Source of the DNA: Sporomusaceae bacterium
GTDB lineage: Bacteria; Bacillota; Negativicutes; Sporomusales; UBA7701
NCBI GenBank assembly: GCA_031460455.1
Contig: JAVKTQ010000001.1
Span: 496,001 to 560,000 of the forward strand
Length of the DNA: 64,000 nt
Direction: 5' to 3'
Positions within the stretch are counted from its first letter, which is position 1. Each line of letters begins with the position of its first letter. Position numbers and translations under genes: made by a program. Of this stretch, positions 24,913 to 31,665 are shown in pieces. Under the pieces are notes generated by a model, which made no database searches, had not been told where the DNA came from, and was given only the letters and a program-made list of their open reading frames with translations.

Positions 24913-25608
24913 TCAGGCAAGCGCGGTCTCAACGACGGCCTGCGCCAATATGGCGGTGGCGTCGAATTTCTCCGGACCGCCGAGAAAAGGGAAAAGCAAC
25001 GGCACCTCGGTGCACCCGGCCAGCATCGCCTGCGTACCGGCGGCGGCGAAACGGCCGACCATCGCGTTAAGCTCCCCGAGGTAAGGATTATCTGCTACCA
25101 GGCCGGCCTTCACCTGCCTGACCGCGGTGTCCAGCGCCTTCTGCTCGGCGTCGTTCGGCATCACAAGCGCCAGGTTGTGAACCGCGAACGCTTTCTGATA
25201 CAGGCCCGTCCTGATTGTCGCCGCCGTGGCCAGCAACAGCGTCGGGCCGGCGGCCGCGCCCTGCCGCTGCGCGATATGCGCCGCGGCGGCGTCGATCATA
25301 TTGAGGACAGGCACCCTGACCGCCTGACGCAGTTCTCTGATCCAGTAATGGGCCGTGTTGCACGGCATCACGATAAAATCCGCCCCGGCCTCCTCCAGCA
25401 ATCGGGCCGACCGGGCCATACCCGGCAGCGGGCTTTCCGCCCCGTGGAGAATGGCCTCCACCCGTGGCGGAATCTGCGGGTTGTTATCGACGATAATCCG
25501 CAAATGGTCCTGGTCCACGGCGGCCGGGGTACACTGCACAATCTTCGCGAACAGATCGACTGTCGCCAGCGGCCCCATACCGCCCAGAACGCCGACCGTT
25601 TTTCTCAT
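24913..25608 (-). CDS. Aspartate/glutamate racemase family protein
   Basis: The product is 231 aa. Both catalytic Cys motifs are present: MPCNTAHYW (about residue 82) and AGCTEVPLLF (about 193), with the opening VGVLGGMGPLATVDLF typical of aspartate racemases. It interconverts L- and D-forms of an acidic amino acid without cofactor. It is the last gene of a minus-strand set with dcyD, a symporter and ridA; the spacing to dcyD is 33 bases and GGGAGGAA precedes the ATG. Aspartate is the likely substrate, but other amino acids are possible in this family. Confidence 0.88.
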   Translation of the reverse strand: MRKTVGVLGGMGPLATVDLFAKIVQCTPAAVDQDHLRIIVDNNPQIPPRVEAILHGAESPLPGMARSARLLEEAGADFIVMPCNTAHYWIRELRQAVRVPVLNMIDAAAAHIAQRQGAAAGPTLLLATAATIRTGLYQKAFAVHNLALVMPNDAEQKALDTAVRQVKAGLVADNPYLGELNAMVGRFAAAGTQAMLAGCTEVPLLFPFLGGPEKFDATAILAQAVVETALA

Positions 25609-25641
25609 GCGCTATTCCTCCCGCCAAACAGAGCCCTGCAA

Positions 25642-26634
25642 CTAAAATATCTGCTGATACGCGTACAGCGCGGGCGAACCGCCCGTATGCACGAACAGGA
25701 CATTATCCTCTTTCCCGAAGCGATTGCCGCGGATCAGATCGATCAGACCGGCCATGGCCTTGCCGGTATAAACGGGGTCGAGGAGGATGCCCTCGGTCCG
25801 GGCTACCAGCTTCACCGCCTCGACCATCTCCGGCGTCGGCAGCGAATAACCCGGGCCCACATATTCCTCATAGCAGACCACCGCCTCGCGGGGGATCGCC
25901 TGACTAACGCCCAGCCGTGCGGCGGTGCGCTCGACCAGCCCGTAGACCAGCTCCTCCTGAACGCTCTTCTTACGGCTGATATTGATGCCGATCACCGGTA
26001 TATTCGTGTTATTGCCGTAAAACCCGGTCACCAGGCCAGCGTGGGTGCCGGCGCTGCCGCTGGTGGTCACCACATAATCGAGTTTCAGGCCCCGGTCGAA
26101 CGACTGGGCGAGTATCTCCTCGGCGCAGGCGACATACCCGGTCGCGCCGATCTCGTTGGAACCGCCGCCGGGAATGATATAAGGCTTTCGCCCCTGAGCC
26201 GTAAGGCCGTCCGCGACCGCCTGCATCTCCTTCAGCATATCCGACCCGCCGGGAACGACCTTTACCGCCTCGACGCCCAGCAGACCGAAGAGGAAATTGT
26301 TGCCGCTCGCATCGGCCTTATAACTGCCGGGAACACGTTCTTCCAGCACCAGTTGGCACTTGAGTCCCTCCTTCACCGCCGCCGCCAGGGTAAGGCGGCA
26401 ATGATTCGACTGCACCGCGCCGCACGTCATCAGTGTATCAGCCCCTTGGGCCAGCGCGTCGGCCACGAGGAACTCCAACTTGCGGGTCTTATTGCCGCCT
26501 GAGGTCAAACCGAGGAGATCGTCCCGCTTGATGTAAATGCGGGGGCCTCCCAGAGCGGCGGTGAGGCGGGGCAGAAACTCCAGCGGGGTTTGACCCTCGG
26601 TATAACGTCTGCGGGGAAACTGTGCTAAATTCAT
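25642..26634 (-). CDS. dcyD: D-cysteine desulfhydrase / ACC-deaminase family PLP enzyme
   Basis: The product is 330 aa, fold type II PLP. The Schiff-base Lys is in SGGNKTRKLEFL (about residue 50), with YIKRDDLLGL just before and GAVQSNHCR after. The phosphate loop is TTSGSAGTHAG (about residue 190), and LDPVYTGKAMAGL lies near the end. The family splits D-cysteine to pyruvate, H2S and ammonia; close relatives act on cysteate or ACC, so substrate choice is inferred. The neighbouring RidA fits release of 2-aminoacrylate. AAGGAG precedes the ATG. Confidence 0.86.
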   Translation of the reverse strand: MNLAQFPRRRYTEGQTPLEFLPRLTAALGGPRIYIKRDDLLGLTSGGNKTRKLEFLVADALAQGADTLMTCGAVQSNHCRLTLAAAVKEGLKCQLVLEERVPGSYKADASGNNFLFGLLGVEAVKVVPGGSDMLKEMQAVADGLTAQGRKPYIIPGGGSNEIGATGYVACAEEILAQSFDRGLKLDYVVTTSGSAGTHAGLVTGFYGNNTNIPVIGINISRKKSVQEELVYGLVERTAARLGVSQAIPREAVVCYEEYVGPGYSLPTPEMVEAVKLVARTEGILLDPVYTGKAMAGLIDLIRGNRFGKEDNVLFVHTGGSPALYAYQQIF

Positions 26635-26684
26635 AACGACACTCCTTCAAAATATAGATGCTGTGACCGGAAACGTCCTTCCCC

Positions 26685-27905
26685 TTAGGCGGAAACGCCC
26701 ACGCACGCTTTCTCCACCTTGTCTTCCGACTTCTGAATGAATACGGTTGCGACGGCGTCACCGGTAATGTTCAGCGTAGTGCGGGCCATATCCAGCACAC
26801 GGTCGATGCCGGCGATCAGCGCGATGCCCTCCAAGGGAAGTCCTACCGACTGCAGGGTCAGGGTGAGCATTATCAGTCCCGCGCCGGGCACGCCAGCCGC
26901 CCCGATGGAAGCGAGCGTCCCCGTGAGCACGATCACCAGCATCTGACTGAGCGACAGATCGACGCCGTAGATCTGGGCCACGAACAACGCGGCAACGCCC
27001 TGATAAATCGCCGTGCCGTCCATATTGATCGTCGCGCCAAGCGGCAGGACAAAGCTGGACACTTCCTTCGACACCCCGAGATTCTCCTGGGTATTCTTCA
27101 TCGTCACCGGCAGGGTAGCCGCGCTGCTGCAGGTCGAAAACGCGATCATCTGGGCGGGAAGGATGCCCTTGAAGAAGCGGATGGGGCTAAAATTGGCCAG
27201 CAGCTTCAGGATAGCCGAATAGGTAATGCTCATATGAATCAGGCAGCCGATATAGACGGCGGCGATTACCTTAGCCAAAGGGATCAGGACCTTCGGTCCG
27301 TTTGCCGCCACGACGGGCAGAATCAGCGCGAAAACGCCGATCGGCGCAAACGCCATGATTATGCCGACAATCTTATAAGTTATCTCGGCCAGCCCGTCGA
27401 AGAAGGATTCGACCGGCTTCGCCTTCTGTCCCACCAGCGTGATGCCGATGCCGACAAACAGCGCGAAAACGATGATCTGAAGCATATCGGCATTCAACAT
27501 GGCTTGAAAAACATTGGTCGGCACCATGTTAACCAGCACATCCATAAGCGGCGGAGCCGCCTTGCCCTTGTAAACCGCGTTGGCCGGCAGCTGCAGACCC
27601 GAACCGGGGCTTAGCACCAACGACATAACGATCCCGATTACAACCGCCACTGCCGTCGTAACAAGATAGAACGATACCGTTTTGCCGCCGATGCGGCCCA
27701 ATTTGCGCACATCGCCGAGGCTGGACGCGCCGACAATCAGCGAAGCGAGAACCAGGGGGACGATCACCATTTTGATCATGTTGATGAACAACGTGCCAAA
27801 CGGGGCAATCCACTTTTTCACGAAGCCTAACCCCTCGGGACCTACGGCCAGACCGGCCACTACCCCCAGAACCAGACCAATCAGGATCTTGTTGGATAGA
27901 TTCAT
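26685..27905 (-). CDS. Dicarboxylate/amino acid:cation symporter (DAACS family)
   Basis: The product is 406 aa with eight membrane helices and two re-entrant loops. The family motifs are readable: the serine-rich hairpin STCSSAATLPVTMKN (about residue 270) and the cation-site NMDGTAIYQGVAALFVAQ (about 300). It imports acidic amino acids or C4-dicarboxylates with protons or sodium. Between ridA and dcyD it most likely brings in the D- or L-amino acids that these enzymes use. GAAGGAGG precedes the ATG. Confidence 0.93.
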   Translation of the reverse strand: MNLSNKILIGLVLGVVAGLAVGPEGLGFVKKWIAPFGTLFINMIKMVIVPLVLASLIVGASSLGDVRKLGRIGGKTVSFYLVTTAVAVVIGIVMSLVLSPGSGLQLPANAVYKGKAAPPLMDVLVNMVPTNVFQAMLNADMLQIIVFALFVGIGITLVGQKAKPVESFFDGLAEITYKIVGIIMAFAPIGVFALILPVVAANGPKVLIPLAKVIAAVYIGCLIHMSITYSAILKLLANFSPIRFFKGILPAQMIAFSTCSSAATLPVTMKNTQENLGVSKEVSSFVLPLGATINMDGTAIYQGVAALFVAQIYGVDLSLSQMLVIVLTGTLASIGAAGVPGAGLIMLTLTLQSVGLPLEGIALIAGIDRVLDMARTTLNITGDAVATVFIQKSEDKVEKACVGVSA

Positions 27906-27957
27906 GAAAGCGCCTCCTTCAAAATAAAATCGACAAACGCATTGCGGCTGATTAACT

Positions 27958-28338
27958 CTAACTTATGTAGGCCACCACCTCGATTTCCACACCGACGTTT
28001 TTGGGAAGCCTTGCTACCTCAACGCAAGATCTGGCCGGAGGATCGGACGGGAAAAACCCGGCATACACAGCGTTTATCCTGGCGAAATCATCCATATTTT
28101 TGATAAACACCGTCGACTTCACCACGCGCTCCAGACCGCTGCCGGCAGCCTCCAGTACAGCCTTCACATTCTCCAGGACCTGCCTGGTCTGTTCCTCGAT
28201 AGTGCCATCAACCAGATTTCCGCTAACCGGTTCCAGGGGAATCTGCCCTGACGTAAAAATCAGATTCCCGATCCGTACTGCCTGTGAATAAGGTCCGATT
28301 GCCGCAGGCGCGGCCGGCGTCTGTATAATCTGCCGCAT
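27958..28338 (-). CDS. ridA: RidA family reactive-intermediate deaminase
   Basis: The product is 126 aa. The signature IGPYSQAVRIGNLIFTSGQI (residues 17-36), the active-site Arg in PPARSCVEVARLPK (near 105) and the terminal Glu-containing VEIEVVAYI are present. RidA hydrolyses 2-aminoacrylate and related imines before they damage PLP enzymes. It is the first gene of the racemase operon, followed by the symporter after 52 bases. This fits the beta-elimination chemistry of DcyD and of the nearby Tpl. Confidence 0.94.
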   Translation of the reverse strand: MRQIIQTPAAPAAIGPYSQAVRIGNLIFTSGQIPLEPVSGNLVDGTIEEQTRQVLENVKAVLEAAGSGLERVVKSTVFIKNMDDFARINAVYAGFFPSDPPARSCVEVARLPKNVGVEIEVVAYIS

Positions 28339-28432
28339 ATCCTCTCTCCCTTTTTGCTGCCAAGCCGGTCAAAGGCCAGTCAGTTAATCCTGTCTTGAGT
28401 GTAAAATGATTTCAACTGCATGTCAATATTTA

Positions 28433-28469
28433 CTTAAAATTTTTTAAGCAACATTCAAATTATTTTGAA
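28433..28469. promoter_or_regulatory. Two palindromes between ridA and the YheO-type regulator
   Basis: CTTAAAATTTTTTAAG (28433-28448, one central mismatch) and TTCAAATTATTTTGAA (28454-28469, 6-bp arms) lie in the divergent control region. They are candidate operators for the adjacent regulator. The surroundings are AT-rich, so chance cannot be ruled out. Confidence 0.5.
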
Positions 28470-28478
28470 CAACGACTA

Positions 28479-28507
28479 TTGTAAGAACTTGGTTTTTCCG
28501 ATAGAAT
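28479..28507 (+). promoter_or_regulatory. Probable promoter of the YheO-type regulator gene
   Basis: TTGTAA (28479-28484) and TAGAAT (28502-28507) are 17 bases apart, about 70 bases before the GTG start. Confidence 0.55.
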
Positions 28508-28584
28508 ATAACTAATAAAACGTCAGGACGTTCATTAGATTTGCATTTATTGCAGGACGCCGGGTCATTCTAGGAGGTATTGCC

Positions 28585-29229
28585 GTGAGCGAAATTCATG
28601 ACGAAATCAAGAAATTCATACCATTTATCGATGCCATACAAGCCACCATCGGCCCGCATTGCGAGCTGGTCCTGCACGACTTCGCGAAGCCAGAGCAGTC
28701 GTTGATCCACATCGCCGGCAACGTCACCGATCGCCGGATCGGCGCGCCCATCACCGACTTTGTCCTGGCAAGGCTCCGCAAACACGGAGATGAATGCGAT
28801 AATTTCATGAACTACACCACAAACACGCAAACCGGCAAAACACTCCGCTGCTCCACCCAGTTTATCCGCGATGCCGCGGGGAAAATCGTCGGCTGCCTCT
28901 GTATCAACATCGACATCTCTCCCATGATGGCATTAAAACATTTCGCCGACGCCAGCCTGTCGGTGAACAGCGTACCAATGGAAGAGCACTTCTCCAACGA
29001 CGTCTTTGAAGCGCTTAACAACATTATCAAAGATACCCTGGCGCACTACCAGATTCCCGTAGCAAACCTGCCTAAAGAAGAAAAACTCAACATCGTCAGC
29101 CACCTCGACGAAAAAGGCGCCTTCCTTGTCAAAGGGGCTATCGAACAGGTCGCAGCCACCCTCGGGGTATCACGCTACTCCATATATAACTATCTTGACG
29201 AAGTCCGCAGCCTCAAAAACGGCAAATAA
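28585..29229 (+). CDS. YheO/DauR-type helix-turn-helix regulator
   Basis: The product is 214 aa. The GTG start is fixed by AGGAGGT 6 bases upstream. Residues 10-120 are a YheO-like PAS domain (HCELVLHDFAKPEQSLIHIA, later VGCLCINIDIS). Residues 160-210 hold a helix-turn-helix with KGAIEQVAATLGVSRYSIYN. The DauR member of this family represses D-arginine catabolism genes. Here it is divergent from the ridA-symporter-dcyD-racemase set, so it probably senses an amino acid, perhaps a D-form, and controls that operon (inference). Confidence 0.85.
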   Translation: MSEIHDEIKKFIPFIDAIQATIGPHCELVLHDFAKPEQSLIHIAGNVTDRRIGAPITDFVLARLRKHGDECDNFMNYTTNTQTGKTLRCSTQFIRDAAGKIVGCLCINIDISPMMALKHFADASLSVNSVPMEEHFSNDVFEALNNIIKDTLAHYQIPVANLPKEEKLNIVSHLDEKGAFLVKGAIEQVAATLGVSRYSIYNYLDEVRSLKNGK

Positions 29230-29358
29230 ACCGGCCGGATATCCTCAGGCCGGTTTTCCATGTCCCCCGCAAATCCGTCCCCGCCGTCAACAACCCTCCG
29301 CCCGGCGCATACCTTATAACATAATAACTCATCAATCGCTACGGGAGGGTTGAACACC

Positions 29359-30030
29359 TTGGAAACCGACGCCTTCAGGCGCTATGTCCCCGCCGGCAAA
29401 CACCGCCTGCCCCCCTTGCCTTACCCCTACGACGCCCTCGAGCCCGTCCTCGGCGCCGCCACGCTCCGTTTCCACCACGACCATCACCACAAAGCCTATG
29501 TCGACGGCCTCAACAAAGCCGAACTCGCGCTCGCCGCAGCAAGGGACAATCAAGACTTCAACTATATCAAGTATTGGGAAAACGAACTGGCCTTTAACGG
29601 CTCGGGACACATCCTCCACAGCATCTACTGGGCCGTCATGGCTCCCCCCGACAGCGGCGGCGAACCTGGCCCCTGCGCCACGCGGGAAATCGAAAAATAC
29701 TTCGGCAGCCTCGGACCATTTTGTCAGCAATTCGTCGCCGCCACCGTCAAAGTCGAAGGCTCCGGCTGGGGCATACTCGCCTGGAACCCCGCCTGGGGCC
29801 GCCTGGAAATCCTCACCGCCGAAAAACACCAGAACCTCACCCAGTGGGGGGCCATCCCCATCCTCGTCGCCGACTCCTGGGAACACGCCTACTACCTCGA
29901 CTACCAGTACAAGCGCGAGGAATACGTCCGCCAATGGCTCAAACTCATCAACTGGTACGAAGTCGAAAACCGCCTCCTCCTCGCCATGGAGGGTCAGCTC
30001 CCCCTCCTCCCCGCCGGAGCCGCCGAATAA
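29359..30030 (+). CDS. Iron/manganese superoxide dismutase family protein
   Basis: The product is 223 aa. The metal ligands are placed as usual: His in HHDHHHKAYVDGLN (about residue 38), His in GSGHILHSIYW (about 88), and Asp and His in VADSWEHAYYLDYQYKR (about 175). LPPLPYPYDALEP is the family opening, and WGILAWNPA is the central strand. It removes superoxide. The start is taken as TTG at 29359, 9 bases after GGGAGGG; a TTG three codons earlier touches that site. Metal choice cannot be read with certainty. No oxidative regulator site was seen. Confidence 0.9.
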   Translation: METDAFRRYVPAGKHRLPPLPYPYDALEPVLGAATLRFHHDHHHKAYVDGLNKAELALAAARDNQDFNYIKYWENELAFNGSGHILHSIYWAVMAPPDSGGEPGPCATREIEKYFGSLGPFCQQFVAATVKVEGSGWGILAWNPAWGRLEILTAEKHQNLTQWGAIPILVADSWEHAYYLDYQYKREEYVRQWLKLINWYEVENRLLLAMEGQLPLLPAGAAE

Positions 30031-30035
30031 TCCCC

Positions 30036-30064
30036 TTGACTTTCCGCCCAGATAATGATATCTT
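30036..30064 (+). promoter_or_regulatory. Promoter of the 68-aa protein gene
   Basis: TTGACT (30036-30041) and TATCTT (30059-30064) are separated by 17 bases. A leader of about 150 bases follows before the small gene at 30225; it contains some short repeats but no class I recognise. Confidence 0.6.
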
Positions 30065-30224
30065 AAATAAGATTGATTGCCATCAATATTAGAAGTAGTG
30101 AAAAATCTGCCTCCCCAGGTTTTCTTCATTCTAGTGAGCGGTTGGTAATAGTCGGAGGTAATTGCGGCTGATAGCGCCTTGCGGCGTTATGATTACCATC
30201 TTAGTAATTACGGAGGAAGAAAAA

Positions 30225-30431
30225 ATGGAGCTCAACATCATCAAAAAGCTCGTCAAGCGCCTCGCTTGGCTCGGATACACCGCCTATGAGATCAGCGCCA
30301 TCGTCAAAGACGTCATCGGCGACGACAGCATCGACGACGACATCTGCTCGCTCAAGGCATCCCGGGTCATCTCGCAGCTTAAGCGCTATGAAGAGCTCGG
30401 CGCCAACTATTTACTCACCTACAGTAAATAA
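30225..30431 (+). CDS. Small conserved-looking protein, 68 aa
   Basis: The ATG follows CGGAGGAAG at a good distance. The product is helical and has no membrane segment: MELNIIKKLVKRLAWLGYTA, then ISAIVKDVIGDDSIDDDIC and a Lys/Arg-rich helix ending in ANYLLTYSK. It has its own promoter and a strong terminator, so it is probably a real, well-expressed gene. I know no family name. A helix with YEI followed by an acidic loop resembles small DNA-binding or adaptor proteins, but the evidence is weak. Confidence 0.65.
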   Translation: MELNIIKKLVKRLAWLGYTAYEISAIVKDVIGDDSIDDDICSLKASRVISQLKRYEELGANYLLTYSK

Positions 30432-30437
30432 CGCAAC

Positions 30438-30469
30438 AAAAAACGGGAGGGCATACGCCCTCCCGTTTT
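30438..30469 (+). terminator. Intrinsic terminator after the 68-aa gene
   Basis: A stem AAAACGGGAGGGC/GCCCTCCCGTTTT with loop ATAC is followed by T-rich sequence. It borders family A copy 3. Confidence 0.88.
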
Positions 30470-30477
30470 CAGTTTGC

Positions 30478-30590
30478 CGATAAAGCCCCATCTGCGGCGT
30501 TGCTCCTCAGAGCACTTGCTAGCGTACGCCCGAGTACGCGTCGCGGCTCGCTCTTCCGGTGCGCCTTGCACCTGGGGCTTTCTCAGCAAC
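30478..30590 (-). repeat. Dispersed hairpin repeat, family A copy 3
   Basis: On the minus strand it starts CTGAGAAAGCCCCAGGTGCA and ends GCAGATGGGGCTTTATC. The outer stem AAAGCCCC/GGGGCTTT is perfect here although both arms differ from copies 5-7. The central hairpin is GCGTAC/GTACGC. It sits between the small gene and the 3' end of the beta-barrel gene (stop at 30606). Confidence 0.85.
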
Positions 30591-30605
30591 CTGATGCCTC
30601 CGGCT

Positions 30606-31283
30606 CTAAAAATTGATATCCAATTGGGTCGTTATCGTATTCTTAAGATTCCTGTCGTTATAAATATCATAGCCGACAATTATCGACGCATTCGGCGCAA
30701 CAGTATAGCCAACGCCGAAGTTAAGCGCTCCCAGCGCACTCTTGCCGCTCTGGTAATCGACGCACACCCACCACTTGTCGTTGAGCTGCTTATCGATGCT
30801 GGCCAGCAGCATCTTGTTATCGCTTCCCAGCGCGTCCTTACGGCCCACGCCGTAGCCGAGGGAATAGCGCCAATTGTTGGCGTCGGTCACGCTCGTCAGG
30901 ATATACTTGACCTCCTGGTTTGTCGTCTTGGTCGTGCCGATGTTATACACGCCGGCCACTACGTTCAGATCCGAAGGCGTCTTGCCGGCCAGCTTGAATT
31001 TGAAATTGAAGTACAGCGGGTCTCTCTGCCCGGCGACATAATCGATCCCGGCCTCGCCGTTTTTGAAACCGAATGTCAGGCCATAAGTAGGCGTGGTGAA
31101 AGCGCCGGTAGATTCGCCGGCTTGCAGCGACTTGGCGGTGAAATAATTGTCGATCCCGAAATGAACCTTGTCCGCCGGCTGGATATCGGTCGAAGGAATC
31201 CAAACCGCGGTCGAAGGCGTAGCCGCGACAGGCGACGCGACCGCAAGAACAAGAAGGCAAGTGAGTAAAACCAGCTTTTTCAT
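30606..31283 (-). CDS. Probable outer-membrane beta-barrel protein
   Basis: The product is 225 aa. A signal peptide covers residues 1-21 (KKLVLLTCLLVLAVASPVAA). The mature part consists of alternating polar/hydrophobic strands with Gly/Asn/Asp turns (YGLTFGFKNGEAGIDYVAG, FNFKFKLAG, WRYSLGYGVG, LNFGVGYTV) and ends in TTQLDINF, a C-terminal Phe after an alternating strand, as required by the BAM machinery. This implies an outer membrane. Strand count is about 10-12. Its transported solute is unknown. The leader carries two hairpins that may attenuate transcription. Confidence 0.75.
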   Translation of the reverse strand: MKKLVLLTCLLVLAVASPVAATPSTAVWIPSTDIQPADKVHFGIDNYFTAKSLQAGESTGAFTTPTYGLTFGFKNGEAGIDYVAGQRDPLYFNFKFKLAGKTPSDLNVVAGVYNIGTTKTTNQEVKYILTSVTDANNWRYSLGYGVGRKDALGSDNKMLLASIDKQLNDKWWVCVDYQSGKSALGALNFGVGYTVAPNASIIVGYDIYNDRNLKNTITTQLDINF

Positions 31284-31359
31284 ACAGACCCTCCCAATTA
31301 TTATCTATTATTTAATCTGCTCCCTCGGTGATACGTTTCCCCTTTCCTCCCCCCTCCCC

Positions 31360-31396
31360 GAAAAAACAGAAGTCTTCCGCCGCGGCGGAAGACTTC
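31360..31396 (-). promoter_or_regulatory. Terminator-like hairpin in the leader of the beta-barrel gene
   Basis: A 30-bp perfect palindrome built on AGAAGTCTTCCGCCG (31367-31396) is followed on the minus strand by TG and six T. It lies about 77 bases before the start codon, so transcription toward the gene must pass it. Confidence 0.75.
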
Positions 31397-31420
31397 TTTG
31401 TCCAATATGCCTACAAACAG

Positions 31421-31453
31421 ACGCAGTCTTCCGAAGAAATCGGAAGACTGCGT
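31421..31453 (-). promoter_or_regulatory. Second leader hairpin sharing the same arm sequence
   Basis: The arms ACGCAGTCTTCCGA and TCGGAAGACTGCGT flank a short loop (AGAAA). The inner block AGTCTTCCG/CGGAAGACT is the same as in the hairpin at 31367-31396, so alternative pairing between the two is possible. Confidence 0.7.
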
Positions 31454-31480
31454 TGTCATCGGCTGATATTGTTTGAATAC

Positions 31481-31509
31481 AGTATAAAGGCATTTCCTCA
31501 TCTTGGCAA
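31481..31509 (-). promoter_or_regulatory. Promoter of the beta-barrel gene
   Basis: On the minus strand TTGCCA (31509-31504) and TATACT (31486-31481) are 17 bases apart. The predicted transcript starts near 31474 and has a leader of about 190 bases with both hairpins. Confidence 0.65.
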
Positions 31510-31665
31510 GAAGATTCTTCCCCCGCCGGCCCCTCCACGCCTCCGGGCCGGTCGTCAAACCCGGGAAACCATGTCGAATTATGTAAAATAAAGGAAATTA
31601 CCAAAAAACACCGAAGGTTATACTTATTATCAGGCGAACTTTTCAGCGAAAGAAGGCCGGCAATA

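Noticed and set aside
31284-31560. A cyclic di-GMP riboswitch before the beta-barrel gene, suggested by the nearby diguanylate cyclase
   Set aside because: The leader lacks the conserved GEMM core; only two related hairpins are present.
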